Part shown: positions 21,022-30,941 of the stretch, piece by piece
Layout: each line of letters starts with the position of its first letter
Position numbering within the stretch: the first letter of the stretch is position 1
Assembly (NCBI GenBank): GCA_039621445.1
Contig: CP154957.1
Coordinates: 10,844,409-10,908,408, forward strand
Direction of reading: 5' to 3'
Origin: Euglena gracilis
Taxonomy: Eukaryota > Euglenida > Euglenophyceae > Euglenales
Length of the DNA stretch: 64,000 nucleotides
Translations under genes and position numbers: made by a program
Notes under the pieces: generated by a model
The model's input: the letters and a program-made list of their open reading frames with translations, nothing else
What the model was told of the DNA's origin: nothing
The model's database searches: none

Positions 21022-24000
21022 ACGGTGGTGGGGCGAACCGAATCCACCGACCAGTGGCACAGCCTACTGGATTTGAAGAGTTCAGGGGAGTAAGGCTATG
21101 TACAGAGGCAACGGTGTGTGCACGCTGGGGAGGGAGGGAAGGTAAAGGGGGCGAGCTTAGAGAATAGTAAAAGGCGCGAGGTGAGGCCGCTGTTGATTAG
21201 CTTCTGGTGTTCTTCGGCCACGTGAGTCAGCGTGGTTGGGCAGGCAATGGGGAGGTGGCAGGGCTCGGTGCCGTTTAAGGTCTGGGTGTTGATGACGGGT
21301 GGGCCGGTGATTCCGTTTTCCGCTGTCCTTCACGCCCTGCGGCTCCTCGGGGGCGTCATTGCTGCTCGGACGTGCTGCGTTGGTGGTGTGGCGGGTGTGG
21401 AGTCCTGCTTGCTTTGGCTGCTCTGTAGAGGTGGACTGCCGTAGTTGTGTGTCGAAGTCCACTTCAGGCAACGGTGTGTGAGCCTCTGCCCAACGAATTG
21501 TTTCCTCCAGCGCACCTCAGTTTGTTGTACTGACAGGCCCTATGGGCGCGTGGAAAAACTTTGCGGCACGCAGCGTCGAGAAATCCCTGGGGGTTAGAGG
21601 CTGGGCGTGCTGTTCTTTTTATGCGTACGGTCGATGGGCTTCGGCAATGCCACCATCAGCCGAGTCCTCAGGGCACTGCCCCCAAACCAGCTGCCTCGCC
21701 AACTCCCTGGCCAGGGCCATGCTGAGGCCCTGCCAGCAATTGCCCTCAACTCCCCTTCTCTCCCAGGCGTCGTGCTGGCCGGCAAGGAGGTGAACGCAAT
21801 TGGTAACGAACGTGAGCGCCGCATCTCCCATCCCTCCATAGCAGTCCAAAACGAAGGGGATGAATGTCCAGCCTCTTCGCTGGCACCCCTCGCCATACTT
21901 CCTCACCTTGTCTTCCTCTTGGGCCTCGTGCCACTTTCCGATCTCATCCGTGCCAGGGCGCGTCCGAGATGGTGCCAAGGGGTGTCGGATGGTGACGTCG
22001 ATGGCCGCTGGTCCATTCGCGTCGTATCTCATGACAAATACGTCCCCGGGACGTGAACCATCCGGCGCGCTTTCCTCCCTTCTTGCAGGGAACCCTGCCC
22101 GCTGAGCAAGCCCGAGGATGTATGATTGTACTGCCCCGTGTCGCCTTACGATGTTGTTTCGGTGGCAACAGACGAGGTGGTGTCCTCTTACATCCAACGG
22201 GTTGTGGCACCTGGGGCAGCCGGGTGACCCCTCTGTGGGCGTCACGACCGTGGCACCCAATGACCACTGAACCAGGGCCTGGAATTCCCTCGTGGGGATG
22301 AGGGTCCTTGTGCCAGCGGACGGCATCACTGACGCCCATGCCATGGCATGAGGCTTCGCTTGACATTGGAACTTCAGCTTGTCGCCTCCCACAAGGTTGT
22401 TCTGCAGTTTCTGTTGGCGAGCCGCGGCACACTGCTGCCCCCAGAAGCGTTGCTTCATGAGTTCAGGTGCCAGGAGGTCGTGCCTTTCAGTGTCTTCACA
22501 GAAGTGCTTGACTGGGATAGGGAGATCACAATTTGCTTTGATGTCTGCGGCGACGAGTCCGAAGTCAGGCGGCAGTGACGTCCCGTTGCAGAATTCCGGC
22601 AAGTCCAGGATGCGTTCACCCCGTGTGAGGAAGTCCAGGGTGGCAGCCCATCTGGCGTTGATTCGTTCTGTTGTAGGGTCGCGTATCCCTAGTCCACCGA
22701 GACGGACAGGCAAGGTCGCCTGAGTCCACTGCTCCTCCTCTAGGGGTCGTCCACAGATGAAGCTCAAAGTGTTGCGAAGCGTCTTGCTCAGCAGGTGGCA
22801 CTGTGGGACAGATAGGTTTACAGGGGTTGCCCGGAGAAGGTCGTTGACCTTGCATGCATCCAGGCACATACGAAGGATGGTGAACTGGATGTGTGCTGAT
22901 GGCACCTTCTGCAGCAGCGAACAAGCTTTCATGGCCGCTTCGCATCGACCAAACCAGACACGGTCAGCAAAGGAGCCATCTCCGGGGTGACAAACGGGTA
23001 CCCCAAGGGACTTGATTCCTGACCCTGAGATGAAGGGCGTGACCGGGATGCGTTGTAGGACGCTTGCCCCCATGGGGAGAGCAGTCCACTCAGGGCCAAA
23101 CGCTGGTCCCCACAGGGTACATTTCTCAAGGTTCAGCGTCACCCCAATGGGAGGACCTTTTTCCAGTACCACGCGCACAACTTCCTCCAATTGGTGCACG
23201 TTGCCAACCACGTGTGCGTCATCAAGGTACCACGCCTGCCAGCCACAAGCCGAGTGGATGTCCTCCACCAGCCCTTGAATTGCGAGGGCGAAGGCGACGG
23301 GACCACACGGGTCACCTTGCTGTACCCCGGTCTGACTTCGGAGGCAGGTGTCCCCGAGGAATAGGCCCGAGTGCTCGCTGTAGCACGTCTCCAGCCATGC
23401 CACCAGCTCCGGACACCGTTCGCGAGCCGCATCCAGAAGGGCATCTCTTCGGATACAGTTGAATGCGTTGCTGAAATCAAGCTGTAATGTGCCCCAGTCA
23501 CGTGAGTCATTGTGGTGCAAGGTGCTGACCAACTGCTGCAGACCCATGCCAATCAATCCACATGCATCGGGGCACCCAACGCCGAACTGGCCGGGCATCC
23601 CTTCTTGTGTGAACCTCCGAACAGCCGGCTGCCTCATCAGCACTTTTCCAACGAGCCTTCGAAGACATTCACCGGAGGCTATTGGCCGTGTCCCCTCCTG
23701 GGAAGGGTCAGGCACCACAGGGATCAGGTTTCCCATGTCATCCACCGCCGTGGATGGCTTCACCTTCCGCAGGGCCGTAAGGCGGGCCGAGGTGAGGATT
23801 TCAGCTGCGCCTGCCGGCCATCCTTGATTGATGCAGTTGTATGCGAAGGTGGTGAGGCCCTCAAGCAATACCTCGGCTTGTCCCCCGGCCTCTCGGCCCA
23901 GCATGTCTTTCAAGTGGTCCGGTTTTAGTCCGGACGGTCCGGAGGAGGACTCCTTCCCAAAGCTGAAAACCGCCTTTCTTGCCAAAGAGAGGCGATCCCT

Positions 24001-24057
24001 TCTTTCGTCTTCATCAGACGGCGATGGGATGGTGGCACGCTTGTCTTTTCTGACATA

Positions 24058-24060
<3 letters not shown>
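21022..24060 (-). mobile_element. LINE-1: 5'-truncated RLE-type LINE
   Basis: The element body comprises the RT-endonuclease frame (21619-24060) and a 3' UTR ending in the same sequence as the copies at 19.97 and 11.46 kb (GGCTGTGCCACTGGTCGG, then ATTCGGTTCGCCCCACCACC). It lacks the N-terminal zinc-finger region. The 5' border coincides with the site where LINE-2 was inserted. Across that insertion the sequence reads CCTAATTGTATGTC, with a stop just before the LINE-1 frame. Confidence 0.8.
21619..24060 (-). CDS. LINE-1 reverse transcriptase / restriction-like endonuclease, N-truncated
   Basis: Role: target-primed reverse transcription, in which the nuclease nicks DNA and the RT copies the RNA. 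Reading from the first RT residue at 24060 (813 codons), it has SGPSGLKPDHL (fingers), TRPIASGECLRRLVGK, LQLDFSNAFN (motif A), GVQQGDPCGPVAFA (motif B) and AWYLDDAHVVG (motif C). It ends with a CCHC knuckle, CPRC-x7-H-x3-CC, followed by RPGDVFV-x8-AIDVTI, the RPD...D signature of R2-like nucleases. The frame is intact to its stop. The longer frame reaching 24264 only adds translation of the decamer repeat of LINE-2 and is not part of this protein. Confidence 0.85.
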
Positions 24061-24089
<29 letters not shown>

Positions 24090-24090
24090 G
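24061..24090 (-). repeat. Poly(A) tail of LINE-2 (poly-T on plus strand)
   Basis: About 28 uninterrupted T on the plus strand lie directly against the TSD copy TGACATACAATT at 24051-24062. They read as an A-tail in the sense of LINE-2. An uninterrupted tail suggests a recent insertion. Confidence 0.85.
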
Positions 24091-24280
24091 GCACGGCTCG
24101 GCACGGCTCGGCACGGCTCGGCACGGCTCGGCACGGCTCGGCACGGCTCGGCACGGCTCGGCACGGCTCGGCACGGCTCGGCACGGCTCGGCACGGCTCG
24201 GCACGGCTCGGCACGGCTCGGCACGGCTCGGCACGGCTCGGCACGGCTCGGCACGGCTCGGCACGGCTCGGCACGGCTCG
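24091..24280 (-). repeat. Decamer array GCACGGCTCG, 19 units
   Basis: Nineteen perfect copies of a 10-bp unit lie between the A-tail and the LINE-2 3' UTR. They are followed by related CACGTGTCTCGCGCGTGTCG sequence. The Ser-Arg-Ala-Glu-Pro repeats in the frames across it are artefacts. Confidence 0.95.
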
Positions 24281-24508
24281 CACGTGTCTCGCGCGTGTCG
24301 TGCCCGCGCGTCGCCCGTGCGAGCGTGTCGCCCGTGTCGGCGTGCTGTTCTTTGCCGTCGGGACGGGTCACCGCGAGCCGTTGCACCCGCCTGTCACTTG
24401 GGCGGTTTCACTTCGATTCTCGCTGGCCTTACCCAGAGGGGTGTGGGCCCTTTTCTATTTTTTTTTTTGCGTCGGAGATGGTGCTACCATGTCCTCTTCC
24501 GAGGGGTC

Positions 24509-27500
24509 TCACCTCGGGCGGGTGCACTGGATGCGAATGGGGCCGACTAGGGTCCCATCCTCGGCGTGGCGCACTCTTTGCCATCCTTCCATGTCCACCG
24601 CCGCCACTGCGGTGGCTCCTTGTATGCTCCTGGTTCTCGATGGCATCTCTTGCGGCGTGGCTGTTGGAGGTAACTCCTCTTGCCCTCTGGTTGTAGCGGC
24701 GGCAGAGAGCTGTTCCGCCACAAAGGCCATCAAGGTTGCGGATATACGTTGCCAAATGTCTGCGGCCATGTGCTGCCTTGCCCATCCTTGCTTGTCACCA
24801 AGGGCTTGCTTCACCAGACGGCCAAGGAGACCAGACCCCAATGGGCCCAGGCCTGACCACGGATGGAAGGACAGAGGGCTGAATAACCATCCTGCGGCTT
24901 CACATACCGGTTGGTTCTTCGTGACCTTCTTGTGTTCCATTGCTGCCATGTTCTTTAAAGCAATATTCTCGTCCCACGACAAATCTTTCCGGAGGGGGTG
25001 GAACACTACGAGGTCGACTGCCAACGGCCCCACAGGGTCAACCCCTTGTAGGGCGACATCCGCTGGGCGCATCTTCCCACCGATGGCCACCTCTGTCTTG
25101 GTGTGCACACCATGTTCTCTGAGGACCATTGCCAGCGCGTCCCGCACAGCGTTGTGACGTTGCACGAGTTTGTTCTTTTTGCAGCACAGCAGGTGGTCCC
25201 CAAAGGGATCCATGGAGTCCCCACACAGGGGGCAAGGAGCACCAGACGAGCCCGGGAGGACCTTGGCGCCGAGCCACCATCGGAGGAGGAGGCGGTACTT
25301 TGTTGCTGGGATTTTGGTTCCCATGCCTTTGTTTGGTATCGTTTGGAGCCAGGCGGTTGTATGGGGCATCGATTGCAGTCGGAGGCGGCATTTGTCTCGT
25401 TGTGGCAAGATGTTCTTCAAAGCTTCTTTCCTTGCTTGGTGCACTTTGTCTGTCCACCATTGCTGCCTTCTGTGGTCTTCTTCAACGTCCGATGGTTGAT
25501 TCTTCTCAATCCAATCTGGCAGTGGCTCGAACTGAGGGCCGAGTGTGCCGCGCAGATCCACGGCCACCTTCTTGAAATCAGGGGGCAAGGCGCAGGCCTC
25601 GGGCGGAAACCGTAACATTTGTGACCGCTGCTGTGCACATAGAATCCCTGCCATTCTGGCTGGTGCTTGGAGGACGAGGGGATCCTTCACCCCGAGGCCG
25701 GCCATGCGTAGGGGGAGTGAACACTGTGTCCATTGTGCATCATTTGATGCCGGCTGGCCCATGATGTCATCCCAGGTCTTCCGGATGATCCGCGCCGCTG
25801 CTTGGATTGGCTCCTGTAGGGTGTCCATGTTCATGGTTCGTAGGAAATGCATCACCTTGCAGGCATCAAGACAATATCGCAAGAGCACATGCTCAACCTG
25901 AGGATCTCCCAGGTTGGTGAGGACGTGACATGCTTCTTGGAGCTTGTCCACTGCCCCTTGCATCTCGGCTTTGCGGAAGGATGTTGAAAGTGGGTGTTCC
26001 ACTGGGAAGCCGAGGATCTCGAGCCCGTGGTCTGGCATCCACGGTACCCGCGGAATTGATCGCAACAAATCGAAATGGCTTCCATTTGATGTCGGTGTCT
26101 GTGCAGGACCCCACAGGCGGCATTTTTGGAGGTTGAGATGCACGCCAAGATGTGCAGAACTCACGCTGATGGTTGCCAATGCTGCCGCCAAGGTGTCCAT
26201 GGAACCCACCAGGTGACCATCATCCAGATACCACACGTTCATCTTCAAATCTTTGGGCAGCGCCAGGACCACATCTTGCCACGCCAATGCAAAGAAGAGG
26301 GGACCCAAAGGGTCTCCTTGCTGCACTCCTTGCTCACTCGTCATTCGGTGTCCATGGTTGTAGAGGGCGGAGTGCTGAGCGTAAGACAAACGTGCCCATG
26401 CCTCAAGCTCTGGGGCCCGAATGCGTACTGCTTTCAGGAGGGCTTGCCGGTCAATTGCGTTGAACGCGTTTTGTAGGTCCACTTGCAGGATTGCCCATGC
26501 ATCTCCTTGGCCGTGTTCTGCAAAGGATTGCACCCCTTGGGCTATGGTCTCACAAGCCCCTTCGGTGGTGACTCCACATTGATGCGGGTGCAGCTCTGAT
26601 GCCCGTTGCTTGACACACGGTGAGGTCATGGCGAACTTGCTTACAAAGCGGCGGAGGGTGTTCCCCACTGCAATGGGGCGAATGTTCAGACTGTCATTGG
26701 GGCCGTCCTTCCTCAATGGAATCAAGGTGGCCGATGAGATGAAGGGCATTGCTTGTGCTGGCAGTGACCCTTCCAGGGCCGCTTTGGAGAACGTGCGCAG
26801 CGCTGCCAACACCATTGCCGCTGCACCGGCGTCCACACGCACTACATCCTGGAGGTGTTGGGGTCGGAGTCCATCAGGGCCTGCAGCGGCTGCTCTTGGA
26901 AAAGAGAGTAATGTCTCACGGAGAAACTTATTCAAGTCATGCTGCTCTTTAGAGGATTCCTCCTTCGGGAATGGAAACACTTTGGAGACAGGCTCCACAA
27001 AGATGACTTCTGGCCTTCTTGGATGCAGGTCTCTGAGCTTTGCCTGCACCTTGTGGTCCAACGGATCGTGCAACCCATCAGACATGAGATGGCGCACCGC
27101 CTTGCCAAATGCTCCATCTTCCATCAAGCCCCGCAGCGTGTTCAGGAATGGGGCTTCCTGCAGCCTGTCCACTTTGTCCTCTAGGGATGGAGATGCCGTG
27201 CTTTTTTGCTTCTTGCGGTCCGGCCGAGGAATGCCTTGGCGAAACTCGTCCCACAAAGAAGCCAGGTCACCTGCCTTGAAGCGATCAACTCGTGATCTGA
27301 TGAGTTGGGCGGCTTGTCCCTTGTGGCCCTTGCCACCTCGAGGCGACCAGAGGGTCACCTTTTGAAACAGGGCCCAATCTCGGAGTGCCTCCCACGATCG
27401 TTCAGAGCAGAGGCGCTGTTGCAGCTCAGCCCAGGCCACGCCCCACAATGTGACAGCCGCACGCGGGATGTGCCGGAACAGGGGCCTTGTGGTGGACAGA

Positions 27501-28111
27501 ATCTCGTGAATTGCTGATGACATAAGCGCATTTGGGGCGTCCAATGGTGTGGATGGAGGCATGTGGTTGCTTGACGATGAGCTCGCGGCTGCATGGGCCG
27601 GTGGTGGGTGGCTTGCTGGCGGGAGACGGGTTGGGGTGGAGTCCGGTCGCACACGGTAGCAATTCTCACTTGCACACCGTTTGCCTTCTGGGAGGAGCTT
27701 GAGGCAATGTCCACACACCCAGCGTTGTGCGTCCCGCAACCAAGCAGACGAAGGCATCTCTCCTGCGGCGACGTGGACCATTGCTACATGGTTTGTGGCG
27801 AGCCGCTTTGTGTTCCATCCTTGAAAGCTGTGTCGGAGGGACTTGCAGCAGTGAGGAAACGGGCAATGGAAAAGGCCTGGGCCCTCTTCCTCGGAATCTG
27901 AGGAATCTGGACCGCGTTCTGCTCTTCGCTTACGTGCCCGGTGGTTTGGTCCTGCTGATGCGGAAGCTGCGGAGGAGGCGGACGGTGGTGGAGGCGCCAG
28001 GTTGATGACGGCTGCTGATTGATTCACCGCCATGAAAGCTGCCCCTGGATCTGAAGGCGAAGTCGGCCCTGGATTTGACTCGACATCTCCATCATTGCAG
28101 AGGTCCCGCAT
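24509..28111 (-). CDS. LINE-2 polyprotein: 2A motif, zinc fingers, RT, RLE nuclease
   Basis: Role: autonomous retrotransposition by target-primed reverse transcription. Chosen start: ATG at 28111, the first ATG in a frame open from 28375 with no earlier ATG; entry from upstream by frameshift or a non-AUG start is possible. Residues 5-16 read CNDGDVESNPGP, the 2A consensus D-V/I-E-x-N-P-G-P. Next come a C2H2-type finger (CPFPHC...HVAMVH), a Cys-rich CGHC...CASENC segment, and RT motifs LQVDLQNAFN (about residue 545), QQGDPLGPLFFA (about 600) and WYLDDGHLVG (about 625). The knuckle is CPLC-x7-H-x3-CC (about 960) and the nuclease is RPADVAL...LAVDLVV (about 1015-1040). The order (finger, RT, knuckle, nuclease) is that of R2/RLE LINEs. 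No frameshift is seen. Confidence 0.9.
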   Translation of the reverse strand: MRDLCNDGDVESNPGPTSPSDPGAAFMAVNQSAAVINLAPPPPSASSAASASAGPNHRARKRRAERGPDSSDSEEEGPGLFHCPFPHCCKSLRHSFQGWNTKRLATNHVAMVHVAAGEMPSSAWLRDAQRWVCGHCLKLLPEGKRCASENCYRVRPDSTPTRLPPASHPPPAHAAASSSSSNHMPPSTPLDAPNALMSSAIHEILSTTRPLFRHIPRAAVTLWGVAWAELQQRLCSERSWEALRDWALFQKVTLWSPRGGKGHKGQAAQLIRSRVDRFKAGDLASLWDEFRQGIPRPDRKKQKSTASPSLEDKVDRLQEAPFLNTLRGLMEDGAFGKAVRHLMSDGLHDPLDHKVQAKLRDLHPRRPEVIFVEPVSKVFPFPKEESSKEQHDLNKFLRETLLSFPRAAAAGPDGLRPQHLQDVVRVDAGAAAMVLAALRTFSKAALEGSLPAQAMPFISSATLIPLRKDGPNDSLNIRPIAVGNTLRRFVSKFAMTSPCVKQRASELHPHQCGVTTEGACETIAQGVQSFAEHGQGDAWAILQVDLQNAFNAIDRQALLKAVRIRAPELEAWARLSYAQHSALYNHGHRMTSEQGVQQGDPLGPLFFALAWQDVVLALPKDLKMNVWYLDDGHLVGSMDTLAAALATISVSSAHLGVHLNLQKCRLWGPAQTPTSNGSHFDLLRSIPRVPWMPDHGLEILGFPVEHPLSTSFRKAEMQGAVDKLQEACHVLTNLGDPQVEHVLLRYCLDACKVMHFLRTMNMDTLQEPIQAAARIIRKTWDDIMGQPASNDAQWTQCSLPLRMAGLGVKDPLVLQAPARMAGILCAQQRSQMLRFPPEACALPPDFKKVAVDLRGTLGPQFEPLPDWIEKNQPSDVEEDHRRQQWWTDKVHQARKEALKNILPQRDKCRLRLQSMPHTTAWLQTIPNKGMGTKIPATKYRLLLRWWLGAKVLPGSSGAPCPLCGDSMDPFGDHLLCCKKNKLVQRHNAVRDALAMVLREHGVHTKTEVAIGGKMRPADVALQGVDPVGPLAVDLVVFHPLRKDLSWDENIALKNMAAMEHKKVTKNQPVCEAAGWLFSPLSFHPWSGLGPLGSGLLGRLVKQALGDKQGWARQHMAADIWQRISATLMAFVAEQLSAAATTRGQEELPPTATPQEMPSRTRSIQGATAVAAVDMEGWQRVRHAEDGTLVGPIRIQCTRPR

Positions 28112-28965
28112 CCATGAACTTTGTGCTTGAAATGAGGACACTTGAAGACCTGGATCGCAAATGTGGAACCATGGAGGGAAAGCCAGGGAGGGGATGGAAA
28201 GGGGACGAATGGGGATGGGAGATGGGGGCGAAAGGTAGCTCGGGATCGTGGCGATTGAGGTTGGTGGGCGAAAGTGAATGGTGGTGGGTGGACCGTGGCG
28301 GGGACGGGGTTGGGGGAAGCTTGGGGGGGGGGGGGGGGGCGAGAGAGCGGTGGGGCGGCAGCACCATGGGGAGGGTCAGGCCCGCCCGGGCTCACCGAGG
28401 GAGAGATCCTTGGTGGCGTCTCCCTCGGATCCTCGCCCAACGTAAACCCCGTCACGGTGGGGGCCAGCCTGCTGGTGCTTTGGGGCGCTGGGGGGGACGG
28501 GTCCGCGGGATGGCCAGCAGAGGGGACTGCGGCAGCACCATGGGGAGGGACAGGCCCGCCCGGGCTCACCGAGGGAGAGATCCTTGGTGGCGTCTCCCTC
28601 GGATCCTCGCCCAACGTAAACCCCGTCACGGTGGGGGCCAGCCTGCTGGTGCTTTGGGGCGTTGGGGGGGACGGGTTCGCGGGATGGCCAGCAGTGGGGG
28701 CTGCGGCAGCACCATGGGGAGGGACAGGCCCGCCCGGGCTCACCGAGGGAGAGATCCTTGGCGGCGTCTCCCTGGGATCCTCGCCCAACGTAAACCCCGT
28801 CACGGTGGGGGCCAGCCTGCTGGTGCTTTGGGGCGGTGGGGGGAATGGGGCTGCCCTCGGGGGGGAGGCGCAGGGAGACTCGCCCGGGCTCACCGGGGGT
28901 GGGATCCTTGGTGGCATCACCCCCGGGTCACGGCCCTTGCTACTCACTGGTTGGGCGCATCTCAT
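28024..28965 (-). CDS. LINE-2 upstream frame with three 58-residue repeats
   Basis: This 313-aa Pro/Ser-rich frame lies in the LINE-2 leader and overlaps the RT frame by about 90 bp in another phase. Its core repeats RLAPTVTGFTLGEDPRETPP then RISPSVSPGGP three times with a period of exactly 58 codons (174 bp). The DNA is also nearly identical between repeats, so the open frame may be a by-product of tandem duplication in a regulatory 5' region. Alternatively it is an ORF1-like protein joined to the RT by frameshifting or 2A. No known domain recognised. Confidence 0.35.
   Translation of the reverse strand: MRCAQPVSSKGRDPGVMPPRIPPPVSPGESPCASPPRAAPFPPPPQSTSRLAPTVTGFTLGEDPRETPPRISPSVSPGGPVPPHGAAAAPTAGHPANPSPPTPQSTSRLAPTVTGFTLGEDPRETPPRISPSVSPGGPVPPHGAAAVPSAGHPADPSPPAPQSTSRLAPTVTGFTLGEDPRETPPRISPSVSPGGPDPPHGAAAPPLSRPPPPPQASPNPVPATVHPPPFTFAHQPQSPRSRATFRPHLPSPFVPFPSPPWLSLHGSTFAIQVFKCPHFKHKVHGCGTSAMMEMSSQIQGRLRLQIQGQLSWR
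28357..28905 (-). repeat. 174-bp tandem repeat in LINE-2 leader
   Basis: Units begin GCAGCACCATGGGGAGGG at 28357, 28532 and 28706, with a partial fourth near 28880. Tandem repeats upstream of a LINE ORF may act as repeated promoter units. That role is inference. Confidence 0.85.
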
Positions 28966-29329
28966 AGTGGGGGCGTCCCCCTCTGGGGGCCCTGGGCGGC
29001 GGGCGGGGCGGGGCGCCTCTTGACAAATGGGTGGATCAGGGGCGTCCCCCTGCCCTGGGAAGGTTGGAAGGGGTGGGAAGGCGGGGCAGGGAATGGTAGG
29101 CAGGGGCGGAGATGACTGGAGGTGGACGTTCAGATTCGTATTGTGAATTCAAAAGGGAAACTGAAATGATGTCAAGCAAAGCAAAACAATTCAGGTCATG
29201 CGTGTTGGTTGAGATGGGAAATTTGCCGAAAAAAACCCGCGATCTGGGCTGCTACGCGACTGCTACGCGATGCCGGCATTTGACATACAATTAGGAAATA
29301 CCAGGCGCGGTCGCCTGCGCTGGACCTTT

Positions 29330-29470
29330 CGCGATTTTTGAGACCAACCTAGCCGTCCGTCCGTCCAGCCAAATGCACCCTGTCCAGCCGTCCGTCCAGG
29401 TGAAAGGAATTTTCTCTAGCCGTCCGTCCGTCCGTCCGTCCGTCCGTCCGTCCGCACGCCTCCGCTGGTG
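29330..29470 (-). repeat. GGAC-rich dispersed repeat, inverted copy
   Basis: This is the reverse-complement counterpart of 6847-6985: CCGTCCGTCC tracts, CTCTAGCC, and GAGACCAACCTAGCC at the proximal end. It lies just outside the 5' end of the full-length LINE at 29280. Confidence 0.7.
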
Positions 29471-29885
29471 CAGGCAGCAGCTGGTAATGGAGCTACTTTG
29501 TACTGCTGCAGCTGGACATGCTGTCGTCAGTGGCGTACTGGGCTGCTCGGCCTATAAGATGGAATTTACCGATTGGGTAAGAGAAATTTTAAGGCCATTC
29601 ACAATACGCGCGCGAGTCGCAGGATGGAATTGCAAGGCAGATCCTGCCGTTTACCCGGGGATACCCCCACAGGTACAATGCAACCACCCCCGCCTGAATT
29701 TTTGGATCTGGCCGGCAATGTTGCCACTTTTCTTCTGGGATAATCTCGAGAATTTTCTTCATCGAGAAGCCAACAGGCTCGGCGTACGATTACCCGGGTA
29801 CACGCAAACCTGGGAATCACCCGATCATGATGTCGATGAGCCTGAAAGACAACTTGTAAATTTTGAACCTCCGATACTGGAGATA

Positions 29886-30420
29886 ACGTGACCCCCCCCC
29901 TATTTGTCCCCCCCCCTAATTGGCCAGAGCCCAGGTGGCCAATTAGGGGGGGGTTACTCATTTCAAGGGAAAATGCCTTTGTTCGGGTGTTTTTCGGGGG
30001 TTCGCGACTATGAAGGACGGGGCCCAGGTGGCCAATTAGGGGGGGGTTAGGGTCATCGAGACTCGCACCGCCAAAAAGGCACGAACCGAACCATCAACCG
30101 TGCCCAACGCCGTGCTCCGGCGGGCGCGCTCACTGGTCGGGGAGGGCGCCAAGTCCTTGCAGGTCCTACTTTCTGAAGGGACACATCGTTCCACAGAGGG
30201 CGGCCAAATAGGGGGGTGGTGTTGGTAACGTGACCCCCCCTATTTGTCACCCCCCCCTAATAGTCGCCCCCCCCCCTTGGGGGGCGACAATTAGGGGGGG
30301 GTTCCCCATGGACCCATGGAAATGTTGAGTAACCCCCCCCCTAATTGTCACCCCCCTAATAGTCGCCAGGGGGGGGTCAAAACGCTCCCGGGGGGGTGCT
30401 ATATAGGGGGGGGGTCACGT
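29886..30420. mobile_element. Composite poly-C element, TSD TA
   Basis: The ends are ACGTGACCCCCCC and GGGGGGTCACGT, flanked by TA at 29884-29885 and 30421-30422. Cores TATTTGTC and TAATTGGCCAG sit between C runs and are mirrored as GGCCAATTA plus a G run. Bases 29890-30060 are nearly identical to 37709-37870. A repeated TAACGTGACCCC at 30226 suggests a second element inserted in or beside the first. Confidence 0.65.
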
Positions 30421-30622
30421 TAGTGGAAACTCCTGAAGGAGATTACGTTCGGGAGATCAGACCCCCGACTCCCAGGAAATGGCCATCTGTGCCATAGATA
30501 TCCCACCAGGCCTACAGGCCACAGGTCCATGGACCCTGTTCTGACCTTTCCATCAGGCCTATAGGCCCGTATTTGGTATCCATCCCAGGCACATCTGCCA
30601 ATATGTATTTTTACTCTACATA

Positions 30623-30834
30623 CCACTACCCCCCCCCTATTTGAGCACACCTACGGCATAAAGGACCCCCCAAATGCTCAATCAAGGGGGGGGGGGTCAA
30701 ATAAGGGGGGGTCAAAATTTTGGCTTTGAGAGAGGCCAAAAAAACCTTTTCGGCACCTTCGGCGCCTTAAAAAAATTTTTCCCCGGACCCAAATGCTCAA
30801 TTAAGGGGGGGGTCAAATAAGGGGGGGGTAGTGG
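30623..30834. mobile_element. Poly-C inverted-repeat element, TSD TA
   Basis: The ends are CCACTACCCCCCCC and GGGGGGTAGTGG, with TA at 30621-30622 and 30835-30836. TATTTGAGC and AAATGCTCAAT cores are mirrored on the other side. It interrupts the plus-strand frame between STY and YPVF. Confidence 0.65.
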
Positions 30835-30941
30835 TATTACCCCGTCTTTTGGGCTACCGCCCGTCTATCGAGGTATAAGCCTCTGGGGATACCCCATCGA
30901 CAACACCGTGTCCGTGCCGCGCTGCGAAGTCTTCCCCAGCG

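Larger units (their letters stand above)
24063..29280 (-). mobile_element. LINE-2: apparently full-length RLE-type LINE with 12-bp TSD
   Basis: TGACATACAATT occurs at 24051-24062 and again at 29281-29292, bracketing a 5.2-kb unit. In sense order (minus strand) it has: a 5' leader from 29280; three 174-bp tandem repeats carrying a 313-aa frame; the 1200-aa RT-endonuclease ORF; a short 3' UTR; the decamer array; and the A-tail. The perfect TSD, long A-tail and intact ORF suggest a young and possibly active copy. It sits at the truncated 5' border of LINE-1. Confidence 0.85.

Noticed and set aside
24087-24386. Ser-Arg-Ala-Glu-Pro repeat proteins
   Set aside because: Translation of the 10-bp GCACGGCTCG array in the LINE-2 3' end; also removed from the N terminus of the LINE-1 protein.
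29886-30420. Element acting as a GT-AG intron in the plus-strand frame
   Set aside because: GTGACC...GTTAG can be drawn at the edges, but splicing there shifts the frame to an early stop; TSD-based removal keeps the frame.
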